Under the pieces are notes generated by a model. The model saw only the letters and a list, made by a program, of their open reading frames with translations. It did no database searches and was not told the DNA's origin. Position numbers and translations under genes: made by a program. From Chaenocephalus aceratus (Eukaryota; Chordata; Actinopteri; Perciformes; Channichthyidae), in NCBI GenBank assembly GCA_023974075.1, contig CM043803.1, positions 5,181,495-5,245,494 of the forward strand: a stretch of 64,000 bases of DNA, read 5' to 3'. Shown one piece after another: positions 11,563 to 22,545 of this stretch. Position 1 is the stretch's first letter, and every line of letters starts with the position of its first letter.

Positions 11563-12533
11563 CAGCTTTATAAACCAGCAGCAGTATTTTGAAATCTATT
11601 CTTTGACACACAGGAAGCCAGTGTAAAGAAGAACAGGAGTGATGTGATCCACTTTCTTAGTGTTAGTGAGGACTTGAGCAGCAGCGTTCTGATTAGCTGC
11701 AGCTTTCTAATAGATTTTTTAGTGAGACCTGCAAATACACCATTACAGTAGTCCAGTCTACTGAAGATAAAAGCATGGACAAGTTTTTACAAATCCTGCT
11801 GTGACATTAGTCTTTTAATCCTAGATACATTTTCTGGGTGATAGTAGGCTGATTTAGTAACTGTTTTAATGTGACTGTTAAAACTCAGGTCAGAGTCCAT
11901 GACTACACCTAGATTTCTGGCTTTATCTGTTGTTTTGAACATTGCAGACAGAAGCTCAGCGCTCACTTTTATACGTTCTGCCTTGGCTCCAAAACCATTA
12001 CCTCAGTTTTATCTTTGTTTAATTGGAGAAAGTTCTGACACATCCAGTCATTGATTTGTTAAATGCACTTACTCAGTGTTTGAATTGGAGCATAGTCTCC
12101 TGGTGAAATTGTTACGTACATTTGTGTGTCATCCACATGGCTATGGTAACTTATTTTGTAGTTTTTCATTATCTCAGCCAGTGGTAGCATGTAGATGTTA
12201 AAGAGAAGAGGCCCCAATATGGAGCCTTGAGGATCCCCACATGTCATATTTGTCAACTCAGATGTGTATTTACCAATAGAAACAAAGTTGTTTTTTGTCC
12301 TTTAAGTAGGATTTAAACCAATTTAGAACTGTTGCCAAAAGTCCCACCCTGTTTTCCAGTCGGTCTAGTAATATGTTGTGGTCAACAGTGTCAAACGCAG
12401 CACTGAGATCTAATAATACTAACACTGAAGTTCTGCCACTGTCTGTGTTTAAGTGGATGTCATTTAAGACCTTTACAAGAGCAGTCTCAGTGCTGTAGTT
12501 TGGACGAAAGCCTGACTGGAACACATCGAAACA
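11563..12533 (-). pseudogene. L2-like LINE reverse transcriptase, C-terminal part
   Basis: Read on the minus strand this is a decayed non-LTR retrotransposon. Between 12524 and 12270 lies a palm-domain frame with QSGFRPNYSTETALVK and LLDLSAAFDTVDH. Between 12256 and 12059 lies GDPQGSILGPLLF and the catalytic-box relative HVDDTQMY, where the usual aromatic-alanine before DD is changed. Downstream minus-strand sequence to about 11563 matches the 3' part of the LINE at 43325-44121. The 5' half of the same copy is at 18482-19030, separated by a DIRS element. Several stops and frame changes make it non-functional. Confidence 0.88.
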
Positions 12534-12690
12534 GTTCTATTTCGTCCCTACTGACCGCCAGAGGCGGTGCTTTAAGCACTGGATATGTCCATCGCGCGCA
12601 TGCGCAGCTCGAGTACCAATAACAACAAAGTCACCTGTGACCGGTGTCGTCAGAGGATCTGTTCCTTTCATCTTCTCGCTGTGCGAGAGT
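12534..12690 (+). repeat. DIRS left inverted terminal repeat
   Basis: This begins GTTCTATTTCGTCCC, followed by CCGCCAGAGGCGG, itself a small palindrome. It pairs with the right repeat through the GCGCATGCGC, GTACCAATAACAACAAAGTC and AGGATCTGTTCC blocks. The two arms differ at the outermost about 40 bases, as is usual in DIRS elements, where the internal complementary region supplies the missing end during replication. Confidence 0.88.
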
Positions 12691-13839
12691 ACCGTGGCTA
12701 CATTTTTGTAGCCTACAGCGTTCAGGTTTGAACGTTTGATCTGAGGATTGCTCTGCAAGCAGCTGGCCGCGTGCAGCTTCGCGACTGACAGTCGGAGCTA
12801 CGGGTCGTTAACGCGTCCTCCAGGAGCTGTGGCCGGCTGTGCGCTGTGCAGAGCCTCGACAGACAATTTTGTGTCAGCTTGTTGCTGGTGATGGCTGTGT
12901 CCCCGCACCCTCTCCCAGCCAAGTTGTCCTGATTGCCGTCTTATTTTTTGTTTGGCCTAGACTTTCTGGTGACGACAGTGTTCCCGCTTCCTCTCCCATA
13001 AAGTTGCCCTTATGCTCTTTTGAAAGTTCTGCTTGTGGCGTTGTGCCCGAGCTATCATTAGCATTTGAGTCCCAGCTTTGGCTGTGTCCCTCATTCAATT
13101 TAGTATGGAAAGCCCAGAGTGTCATATTTTAAACCCGTTTTTCGTTTAGATGCAGAGAGTAAGGTAAGTACTTTTCTATTTCTTAGAAGCTATTATCTGG
13201 TCTTAACATTTGTGTTCTGACTTGGTCGCTTGATTGTTAGCAAGCAGCTGCTTGGCTAACACCTTGCTGTTAAGCTTAACTATTAACTCAGCCGGTGAGG
13301 GCAGTGCTCCCGCTCCCGGTAACATAGCGTTTGATTGCAGTAGCGCTAGATCGTTGTATTACTGCTCCTAGTACTAGAATCCTAGCACTAGGATGATATG
13401 CAGAGAACATCTTCACTGCGGGTGCTGTGTGCTCTGCATATGCGGTTACTACTGTAACCATGGACTACGGTTCTATGCGGGCTGTTCTCTTTCTTAGAAG
13501 CTAATTATCTGGTCTTAACATTGTGTTCTGACTTGGTTGCTTGATTGTTAGCAGCAGCCGCTTGGCTAACACCTTGCATGTACTGTTAAGTTTCATTATT
13601 TAACTCAGCCGGTGAGGGCAGTGTTCTCGCTCCTGCTCCCGGTAAACGCATGGTATGGTTGCAGTAGCGCTATATCGTTGTATTTACTGCTCCTAGTACT
13701 ACACTCCTAGCACTAGGACGATATGCAGAGAACAATCTTCACTGTGTGTGCTGTGTGCTCTGCATGTGTGGCCATTAAGGAGGATTTCATCCTCCCAATA
13801 TTATATTATCTAGTGGGCAGCTGTTTGGCTGACACTTTT

Positions 13840-14240
13840 AGGCACCGGCCACAGTTACTACTGTAACTAAGGTTCTAAGCCGTAAGTACTGGCCATAATT
13901 ACTACTGTAACTACAGTTCCAAGCCGTGTAAGTACTGGCCATAGTCAATACCGTAACTACGGCTCTATGCTGTGTAAGTACTGGCCATAGTTACTACGGT
14001 TCTAAGCCATGTAAGTACTGGCTATAGTTACTACTGTAACTACGGTCCAAGCCGTGCAAGTACTGGCCAGAGTTACTACTGTAACTACGGCTCTATGCTG
14101 TGTAAGTTCTGGCCATAGATACGACTGTAACTACGGTTCTAAGCCGTGTAAGTACTGGCCATAGTTACTACTGTAACTACGGTTATATGCCGTGTGAGCA
14201 CTGGCCATGGTTACTGCTGTAACTACGGCTATGTGCTGTT
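13840..14240 (+). repeat. tandem array, about 45-bp unit, nine copies
   Basis: Units of about 45 bp contain TAAGTACTGGCCATAGTTAC followed by TACTGTAACTACGG and a TTCTAAGCCGTG or CTCTATGCTGTG ending. Nine copies can be counted from about 13848 to 14235. The array lies in the DIRS leader between the left repeat and gag. The TGTAACTACGG...CTATG core is shared with the element's internal complementary region at about 18206-18237. Larger duplications of the surrounding sequence also occur (13180-13490 and 13490-13760). Confidence 0.85.
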
Positions 14241-14459
14241 CTCTTCTTTAGAAGCTAGTTATCTGGTCTTAAACATGTGTGTTATTTGACTTGATCTCGC
14301 TTGATCGTTAGCAGCAGCCGCTCGGCTAACGTCTTGCGTGTACTGTTAAGCTTCTTTATTTTACCCAGCTAGGTGAAGGCAGTGCTCTCGCTCCCGCTCC
14401 CTCTACCGGTAATGCGGATGTAGCTACATCCCTTTTTCAGTTCAGCGAGTAGTAGCACC

Positions 14460-15300
14460 GCTCTACTCTTCCCGTTCAGCAGGTAGCTGGTGAAGGCTGT
14501 GTTCCCGCACCCGCTCCTGGTTACGCTGCATCTGGCATTCGTCTCTAACTCAACCAGTGAAGGCAGTGTTCTCGCCCCCCGCTCCTGGTAGACGCTGAAC
14601 TGCCTCGTTTTTTCCGTTAAGCAGGTAGCCGGTGAAGGCTGTGTTCCCGCACCCACTCCCGGTTACGCTGCATCTGGCGTTCGTCTCTAACTCAACCAGT
14701 GAAGGCAGTTCTCGCCCCCGCTCCTGGTAGACGCTGAACTGCCTCGTTTTCCGTTAAGCAGGTAGCCGGTGAAGGCTGTGTTCCCGCACCCGCTCCCGGT
14801 TATGCTTGCATCTGGCATTCGTCTCTAACTCAACCAGTGAAGGCAGTGTTTTCGCCCCCGCTCCTGGTATTTGCTGAACTGCCTTGTTTTTCTGTTAAGC
14901 AGGTAGCTGGTGAAGGCTGTGTTCCCGCACCCGCTCCCGCTTACGCTGCATCTGGCATTCGTCTCTAACTCAACCAGTGAAGGCAGTGTTCTCGCCCCCG
15001 CTCCTGGTAGACACCAAACTGCCTCATTTTTCCGTTAAGCAGGTAGCCGGTGAAGGCTGTGTTCCCGCACCCGCTCCCGGTTACGCTTCATCTGGCATTC
15101 GTCTCTAACTCAACCAGTGAAGGTAGTGTTCTCGCCCCCACTTCTGGTCGACGCGGAACTGCCCTGTTTTTCCGTTAAGCAGGTAGCTGGTGAAGGCTGT
15201 GTTCCCGCACCCGCTCCCGGTTATGCTGCATCTGGCATTCGTCTCTAACTCAGTCGGCAGTGTTCTCGCCCCCGCTCCTGGTAGACGCTAAACTGCCGTG
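14460..15300 (+). repeat. tandem array, about 140-bp unit, six copies plus one
   Basis: The unit carries GGTGAAGGCTGTGTTCCCGC, then GCATCTGGCATTCGTCTCTA, then AACTCAACCAGTGAAGGCAG and a CTGAACTGCC block. The first block recurs near 14488, 14632, 14768, 14909, 15049 and 15189, and again near 15434 after a slightly different spacer. The array immediately precedes the gag-like frame and is non-coding. Unit divergence is low, suggesting expansion not long before the element stopped moving. Confidence 0.88.
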
Positions 15301-15491
15301 TTTATTAATCCAGCCAGGTGAAGGCAGTGCTCTCGCTCCCGCTCCTTCTGCCGGTAAGGTGGGTGTAATTACATCCCTCTTTCTGTTCGGCGAGTAGCAG
15401 CAACGCTCTACTCGTTCCATTAAGCAGGTAGCTGGTGAAGGCTGTGTTCCCGCACCCGCTCCCGGCTACGCTGCATCTGGCTACCTACAGA

Positions 15492-16302
15492 ATGGCTCAT
15501 TCATGTAGCGCCTGTATGGCTTTTCTTGAGCCCGAGGACGGCCACAACCGCTGCCCCTCCTGCCTTGGCCGCCTCTGGTGGTCAGTGGGGACGAAATTCG
15601 AGCATCTGAGGGAGGTTCTCATGGTAAACGCCTGCATGAGCTGTAGCTGCATGCCTCGGGCGCTCAGAGTGGCTAGAATCACTGAGGTGGAACGTCTGGC
15701 AGCAGCCAACAGACACCTCTCCTTGTCACATCCTCCTCCAGATCAATTCGGCCGTTACCGGCGACTTGAGGGAGCGATGGCTATGTGTGCTCCCCCCAAT
15801 AGAAGGACTAGAAACAGGCTGTCCTCTAAAGTGGATCGGCTAGCTGCCGATAGGGGCATGATGAAGTCGCCTCTTGGCCCTTCAGCCTGGGCCTGGTGTA
15901 GGGGCTGCTAGCGGGCCGCCTGTCCCCCCCCCTTCGGTTGACGCCCCTCCTTCGGTTGGCGCACCTCCTTCGGCTGACGCACCTCCTTCGGCTGACGCAC
16001 CTCCTTCGGTTGACGCACCTCTGTATGAGGACGCCTTGTCACTGGTACAGACTCGTCGCCAGGTTTGGCTGGCCCAGTCACCACTAACGGAGGCATGTAG
16101 GAGAGTCCTCCGTAACGTGCCAGGGGGGCTGTTTAGGTCAGCTGCCCTAGAGGCACTGGAGCGTGCTTCCCAAGCTAGGCAGACCAGGCAGCAGCTCTCG
16201 GGTCTTTGCAGACCTGTGCACACTCCCAGCAGGCCCAGGGGCCGTTCTAGCAGCCTCACTCAGCCGCCGGATTATAAGGGTGGTCTGCAGAGGTCTTAGC
16301 GT
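15492..16302 (+). pseudogene. DIRS gag-like protein, disrupted
   Basis: The chosen ATG at 15492 opens a frame with a zinc-ribbon-like start: CSACMAFLEPEDGHNRCPSC, then CLG, then HLREVL and CMSCSCMP. Fish DIRS gag proteins share this layout of two cysteine pairs around DGH..CP.CLG. The frame stops at 15911. A second frame continues the gag region with an 18-bp repeat (CCTCCTTCGGYTGACGCA, about five copies at 15945-16020) giving PPSADA repeats. An 11-residue segment, RLWWSVGTKFE, separates CLG from HLREVL, where I would expect only a residue or two. Its DNA resembles the element's own terminal repeat. No function is expected today. Confidence 0.8.
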
Positions 16303-16559
16303 CCCACTCAACCGCCTCCCAATGACTTTCGTGCCTCAGGTCGCCCGCCTTCCAGGCGGCCTCGTGCCCCAGAGCCTTACCGGCGCCCCCCAAGAGGCTC
16401 CAGGGGCAGCAGCTCAGTTACTGGGTGGTCTGTACTTCCGGCCCTTGGGTGGTTTTCACCTTAACCCAGGGGTACGGACCGCAGCTCCGGCCCCTAGCCT
16501 TCGGCTGGGTCTAATTGACAGTCGTCAGCGATCCGGCAGGAGCCCTAGCTCTGGCCCAA

Positions 16560-17290
16560 GAGTTGTCCGTCCTTCTGTCCAAGGACGCAATCAAGCCAGT
16601 AAGACCCTCTGCTTAGCCCAGGGGGTTCTACTCGGCGTACTTTCCTGTGAGCAAGAAAGTCGGCGGATTTCGCCCCATTTTGAACCTCAGAGGAATCAAC
16701 AGATTCCTGAAGGTGCTGCCATTCTATATGCTGACCACTGTATATGCATAGGTGGAGTGGTTCTCAACCGTGGACTTGAGGGATGCCTACTTCCATGTGG
16801 GCCGGGCAAGATGGTGCCTTATATTCAGTTCCTCCGGCCCTTGGGCAGACTGGCAGCTGCCTCGGCCGCTGGGCCCTTAGGCCCGCTGTCGTTGCGCCCC
16901 ATGCAGATGTGGCTGAACAGCCTTCACTTGGACGCCAAGTGGCACAGGCACAGGGAAGTCAGGGTGTCGCAGCATTGCCTCCACTCTCTGTCACGCTGGA
17001 GGGGCAAGGCCTATCTCCTGGTGGGCGTGCCCATGGGCGCCATCCCATCCCGCCAGGAGACATCACCATAGGTGCATGTCTCTCAGGGTGGGGGCAGTGC
17101 GGCAGGGCAGGACCGTTCAGGGTCAGCGGTCTGCCCAGGAGAGTGCGCGCCAGGTCAACGTGCTAGAGCTTCGGGCTGTGCAGCTTGCACTCACGCACTT
17201 TCTACCCCAACTGGGGGGCAAGAATGTGCGTGTTCCTTGGGGACAGCATGTACGTTGTTGCTTAGACAACAGTCCCTTCTAGATAGTGGA
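16560..17290 (+). pseudogene. DIRS reverse transcriptase / RNase H remnant
   Basis: The RT fingers and palm are recognisable in SKKVGGFRPILNLRGINRF (about 16650) and, after an in-frame TAG near 16750, in WFSTVDLRDAYFHV. No aspartate pair of the catalytic YxDD type is visible before the RNase H part, so part of the palm appears deleted. RNase H begins around 17070 with GACLSGWGQCG, where a TDAS-like start would be expected. It continues with QVNVLELRAVQLALTHFLP at 17154-17210. The frames change several times. Functional relatives copy the element RNA into DNA, but this copy is inactive. Confidence 0.85.
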
Positions 17291-17464
17291 CGTTCTCACT
17301 CCACTCTGAATTTATGTGGCTGCGATTTCTTCCCGACATGTTCGGGTCGACGGCGCCACGGCGGGGTGCCACAGGTCGGTGTCCCTCTTTATGAGAGGGG
17401 CTTTACAGCAGCGTCCCCCTAACACCCCGAGGGCTCCGGCTTGGGACCTGCCCCTGCTGCCGGA

Positions 17465-18120
17465 TGCCCTATCATCTCCTTCCTTCGAGCCCCTGGCCCA
17501 GGTGGGGCTTAGGTGGCCGCCCACGAAGGCAGCATTTCTGCTTGCCATAGCCTCAGGGAAGCGAGTCGGGGAGTTGCATGTCCTCTCCATAAACAATACA
17601 TGCCCGAGGTGGGACTCTCAGGCGTTGCCCTTTGGGCAAATGTGGCATTCCTGCCCGGGGTCCTTCCACAAACCCACTTCAATCAGCCTGCCCAGCTGGC
17701 ACGCTTTGACATTCAGGAGTACGGCACGTCGAAGTTGCTGTGCCCTGGGGGTGCCCAAAGGGCATATATCAAGGCTACTGCCTGTATACGGCAGTAGGAG
17801 CAACTCTTGATTTTGCCCTGGCGGCACTAAAGTAGGTTATGCCCTCTAACCAGTGGCTGCCCCACTGGGTTGTCTATACTTTTTCACAGGCTTACGGGGC
17901 CAGTGGCCGCCCCCTGCCATCAGGCTGAGATGCCACTCTACAAGGAGCATCTCAACATCTTGGGCTGCCCTGAGGGTGGTGCCCCTGGAGACCATCTGCG
18001 CCGCGGCGTCGTGGTCATCTTCTGGCACATTCTCCAGTTGTCATCAGATCAATGTCGCCACTCCCCATTCTTTGGGCGTTGTCCTTTTGCCGAGCTCCTC
18101 TGCTTCCAGTGGTGAGCAAG
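17465..18120 (+). pseudogene. DIRS tyrosine recombinase remnant
   Basis: The N-terminal half of the catalytic domain reads FEPLAQVGLRWPPTKAAF and LLAIASGKRVGELHVLSI, which carries the first catalytic arginine. A frame change and a weakly conserved middle follow. A second frame holds the box II motif HSTR (17934-17945) and then ETICAAASWSSSGTF. The final tyrosine of the family's HTF..FY motif is not evident. In active DIRS elements this enzyme inserts the circular DNA copy, which is why no target duplication larger than GTT is seen. Confidence 0.87.
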
Positions 18121-18149
18121 GGCTTGGATTCTTCATGACATTGTTGGTA

Positions 18150-18481
18150 TAAGTCATCCAGTGCTTAAAGCACCGCCTCTGGCGGTCAGTAGGGACGAAA
18201 TAGAACGATAGTTACGGCTGTAACTACGGTTCTATGAGTCCCGGATGACCGCCAGAGTTCCCTGTCACTCAGAATTATTGTGTGCTCGCGAGAAGATTCT
18301 GGGAACAGATCCTCTGACGACACCGGCTATATCAGCCGGTGTCACGGGGGTCACAGGTGACTTTGTTGTTATTGGTACTCGAGCTGCGCATGCGCGCGAT
18401 GGACATATCCAATGCTTAAAGCACCGCCTCTGGCGGTCATCCGGGACTCATAGTACCGTAGTTACAGCCGTAACTATCGTT
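18150..18481 (+). repeat. DIRS internal complementary region and right inverted repeat
   Basis: From about 18158 the sequence is the complement of the left end (GCACCGCCTCTGGCGGTCAG, then GGGACGAAATAGAAC). It runs directly into the complement of the right end (GATAGTTACGGCTGTAAC, then TCTATGAGTCCCGG). The right repeat follows, with CTTTGTTGTTATTGGTACTC and GCGCATGCGC, ending at GTT 18479-18481. This region allows circular joining of the two ends in the DIRS replication model. Confidence 0.88.
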
Positions 18482-19030
18482 ATTTAAATGCAAGAAATTA
18501 CTCAACTGTTGAAAAACTACTTTTTCAATGATTTTACCTAGAAATGGGATGTTTGATATGGGTTCATTACTGAAGCATCTAGATTATTCTTTTTTAAGAG
18601 CGGTTAATGACTGCCGTTTTTTAGGGCCTGTGGAAAAACACCTGAGTAAAGAGACTTGTTTACTATATGAAGTAGATCTGAGGCCATGCAATGAAAAACA
18701 TTTTTTAAAAATCCTGTTGGGATAATGTCAAGGCAGCAGGAGGAGGATTTCAGATGTTGAACAATGTCCTCTAGGTTTTTATCATTAATCAGATGAAATA
18801 GTGTCATGGTGTTTTAATTGATTTTAATTGGACACAGGGAAAAAACATTTGCTGTACCTGATACAGAGGCACTGACTGCTTGTCTGATTTTCTGAATTGT
18901 GTCAGTGAAGAAGGAGGCAAATTCATTGTAAGGTTGTACTAGAGTAGAAAATATGTCATGTGTGGTATTTCATATATTTTTGTGTAGATCAAAAGAGTTT
19001 ACGTGGCCCTGCCAGATACGTTGTAGGAAC
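18482..19030 (-). pseudogene. L2-like LINE reverse transcriptase, N-terminal part
   Basis: Read on the minus strand this contains NEFASFFTDTIQKIRQAVSA (about 18930-18870). The frame at 18807-18604 follows, with SSSCCLDIIPTGFLK and IVNKSLYSGVFPQALK, which are typical sequences before the palm of L2-clade reverse transcriptases. It continues across the DIRS insertion into 12533-11563. The 5' end fades near 19030. Confidence 0.85.
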
Positions 19031-19120
19031 ATTATGAGATGAATGAAGTTAACCCTGTGGGAAATCAACTCTCTTTCATGGATTTCCCATCCTCCTTTCA
19101 CCTTCACTTCCTCCTCATGT

Positions 19121-19385
19121 CTCTTCTTCTTCTCTCTTCTTCTTCTTTTCTTCTTTCTTCTTCTTCTTCTCTCTTCTTCTTCTTCTTCTTCTTCTTCTTC
19201 TTCTTCTTCTCTTTCTTCTTCTTCTTCTTCTTCTCTTCTTCTTCTTCTTCTTCTTCTTCTTCTTCTTCTCTTCTTCTTCTTCTTTCTTCTTCTTCTTCTT
19301 CTTCTTCTTCTTCTTCTTCTTCTTCTTCTTCTTCTTCTCTTCTTCTTCTTCTTCTTCTTCTTCTCTTCTTCTTCTTCTTCCTCTC
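19121..19385. repeat. (CTT)n polypyrimidine microsatellite
   Basis: About 265 bp of CTT/TTC repeats are broken by occasional extra C or T, so the + strand is almost purely pyrimidine. Reading frames across it are meaningless poly-Ser/Leu/Phe or poly-Glu. It lies in intron 2. Confidence 0.97.
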
Positions 19386-21990
19386 CCTGTTCGACCTCCC
19401 CTCTTGTTTCTGTCCCTGCTTAATGTCCTCCACTCTAATTAAGTTTGACAATGACAGCTGACACGCTGTGATGTCCATCTAAATTAATACTGGAGAAGAG
19501 CAGATGTCACTCAATTGTACTTGTATGTATACGCTACTGTAGCTCATCAAGCTGCTCATGCTGAGGACATGTGGACTGTAACTTTAACGTTTATAGCATT
19601 ATTATTTTGTATATTATAATATCACTTGTGGACTGATTCCCAAGAAGGATGTTCAAGGCAATTTGCAATAGATGGAAGCATAAACATTTAGGATTATGTT
19701 TTTGTCTAGAAGGTCTTCTCACCACAGAATTTAACCTCATATTTTTACTCTTACTTGTAGGTTTACAAATGCATTTAAGGGGAAATTAGAAGCAAGCATG
19801 CTTTAAACACCAAAAACCCACAAATAATTAATTCACACATGAATATAGAAATACAAAATATAATGAGGAAAAGCAAAATGGGTTATTACACGAGATTTAA
19901 TTGCATGGCTTAGCAATAACATGCCAACAATATCTAAACCACTTAGGCGGACTATGGCACAACGAGAATGTCCATATGTCTTTATAAATGTATACAAGGT
20001 AAACTGAGCATCTGTTTTATATTGACTGTTTAACAGTTTTAGGGCTCCTGGAATGTAACCATAGCGTTATAATCCAAGAGTCTGGGGTCATTGATATGGG
20101 AATGTATGTTTTGCCAATCATTTAAGACTCTACAGTCTTGTGCAAAATAAGCAAATAAATAAAAAATCCTTTTAATGAAAGTGTTCTATTTACATAGTCA
20201 GTTGAGTGAGACACAGCACACAGTCTTTAAAGCCCTGTCTTCACAGATTATGCAAATTATCATCAGAAGTTGTTCTCCTTTCTAACACACTTGAAATATT
20301 TATTTGCATTTTTTAATTGGAATAGGTGTCTGTTGCCAACGGAAATGAGAATGGAGAAGACAAGAAAAGGGAGAGGGGAAGAAAGGAAGACGTCTGTTTA
20401 CATGATATATCATATACATTTCCTCCATTGGATCCCATTCAGAAATTAATTGGCACACCTTGATATTTAACAGCATGCCTATAATGTTGGCAATAAAAGC
20501 ATAGCAGCAGTAGAGTTTTTAAAGCCCTCATTTACTTTTTTTCGGGGTCATTTATTTTTAGTAACTTCATTTTAGTCATTAATCCACTCTTTTGGAATTT
20601 GTCTAGCCTTGAAAATGGAAATGAGTGCATGAAAAATTTAGAAAGTGACTTTTTGTATTTTATATTCAAGGCGTATTGAATATTAAGGGGATTTCTTTTG
20701 ATGATCTTTAATCGGACATCAGGAGGGCTGAGTGAAATATAAAATGTCTTTATTTGTTATCTCAGGAGAGACACTACTGCCATTTTGGGGCACAATCTCA
20801 AATATTCAAACATGTCTGGGTCTATTAATAGTGGCCGGGGGCATTTTTCTGCTACAGACTGAATATTTGGTTCCTTTTTCTGCATTCCGCACGATGTCTT
20901 TTTATTCACTTTGTCATTTATCAACATGACAGTTTTGACTTTTGCTCAGTACATGCCTACTCCGATATTCTTTCTTGTTGAATCAGACTGTGGATATTTG
21001 AAGAAGCGTCACCAAGGCAACTGGAAAGGGTAGAAAACAAGGGGTATTCTATCTCTTTGCACACCTCCCTGTGTCCCCTTATTCATTAGATTCTGCCCTT
21101 CAAATATTTCCTCGGTTCTACCAAGTCCACATTTCTCCCGGCTACTTTTACACAATACATTACACTTTCTCACAGATGAAAGGAGAGAAACTCCTGAAAG
21201 CATCCAACATAGGAAATGGACTGTTACATGTGTCATCATCAGTAGATTATTAAAAGGTGGTGCTCCAAGCAAGGTGAACCACTCTTACATGTTTTATGCT
21301 TTTTTCTGTCTTGCTCTGTTTATCATTGTCATTCTTTCTGCGTTTCTGTCATTTTGTTTCTGTCTCAACCGCATGTATATTCAGTACACAATGTCTACTT
21401 GGTTTATTGTCAGTCTGTGTCCTTCGGTCTGTCTGTATCTTTCAATATGTGTCTCATTCCAAACTGCTTTGTCTATTCTGTCCTAAATGTATCTCACCTA
21501 TGCTTGCGTCATGCCACTCCCTGGGGTTATTGTTAAAACTGCAAAGCGGGTGGTTTACCTGCAGGGGGTCCTTTAATGAGGCTCTGTCCTTGTTGTACTA
21601 AGTAGGAAAATAGCCCCTGTAGTTCTGCTCCACCTGCGCTCAGCATCGGCCACCACACTGCTGCAAAGCTCTGCCAGATTTCAGGTATTCCATCCAGACA
21701 AACGTTGCAGGAAGCATGGATGAGCATAGATTTATAGTCCAGCTCCGTTTCTCTGTAGCAACAGGGAGGAGTCGGGGGAAACCACAAGGTTAAGAAGACT
21801 GCTCTGGAGTCTCAATTAGGCTGACTCCAGTTCATTATCCCTTTGGTACTGACCTGACCTGGCCTTTATCTGGAGCACAATTTGTGATGGGACAGTGGGG
21901 GTTTATAGCAAACACAGGTACAGGGAATACCTCTACTGTAACAGAGAAGATACGTGGAAAGATCATGTAGTCTGAACAACATGTGTTACA
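19386..21990 (+). other. intron 2 sequence, nothing recognised
   Basis: The stretch is AT-rich and apparently single copy, with no exon or repeat end recognised. Confidence 0.6.
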
Positions 21991-21999
21991 TGAATACTG

Positions 22000-22545
22000 G
22001 TTAGCAGAGAAGCTGTAACAGTTGTAATAGCTTAATCGATGAATGCTTAAAACAAATTGTTAAAAGTAACACATAACAAGGTAAGAAGTGGATACAAGCT
22101 TAGAAATGTGGCTAAAAGATTGAGGGTTAAGAGCTAAAACAGTTAGCTAAGAGTTCCGCTATTAATAAACAGCCTTAATAGTTAGCTAAACTGTTTAAAT
22201 ACTAAGCTAGGAAAAATATAAATAAAAAGGTAACATTGTAAGCTAGGAGAAATAGTAAAAAGCTGAGATATTTAGCTTAAGAATAATGGAATAACTGCTT
22301 AGATAATTAGCTCAAAGTAATGAATAAAGAGCTAAAATAGTTAGCTAAGAGTTAATGGACAGCTGGAATAGTTAGCTAAGAGAAATAATAAACTTCTGAG
22401 TTAAATGAGAAAAAAACTGATAAACAGCTGAAACTGTAAGGTAAGAGTGAGGATATATAGCTGAAATAGTTAAAAACTGGTGAAATAGTAAAAAGTGATT
22501 CATTTACTTATAATGGATTTAAACACTTGAGATATTTAGCTTAGA
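22000..22545. repeat. degenerate minisatellite with GTTAGCTAA motif
   Basis: Short motifs such as ATAGTTAGCTAAGAG, AGCTAAAATAGTTAGC and AGCTGAAATAGTTA recur at irregular spacings of roughly 25-45 bp between 22000 and 22545. They are separated by AAATAATAAA-like spacers. No unit is perfectly conserved, so this looks like an old tandem array. Confidence 0.7.

Larger units (their letters stand above)
12534..18481 (+). mobile_element. DIRS-type tyrosine-recombinase retrotransposon
   Basis: The 5.95-kb element has inverted terminal repeats (12534-12690 and about 18280-18481) that share the blocks CCGCCAGAGGCGGTGCTTTA and GGACATATCC. An internal complementary region near 18150-18260 carries, side by side, the complements of both element ends. 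GTT occurs at both termini (12534-12536 and 18479-18481) with no other target duplication, the DIRS pattern. Between them lie gag-like, RT/RNase H and tyrosine recombinase remnants in DIRS order on the + strand. Excision with one GTT retained makes the flanking minus-strand LINE reading frame continuous, which confirms both ends. All coding parts are degraded. Confidence 0.93.

Noticed and set aside
14460..15300. CRISPR-like array
   Set aside because: The units are contiguous tandem repeats of about 140 bp without unique spacers, in a eukaryotic retroelement leader.
16163..17071. 302-codon open frame
   Set aside because: It lies in the DIRS body in a different frame from the RT motifs, which read in another phase. 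The proline/glycine-rich translation is a shadow.
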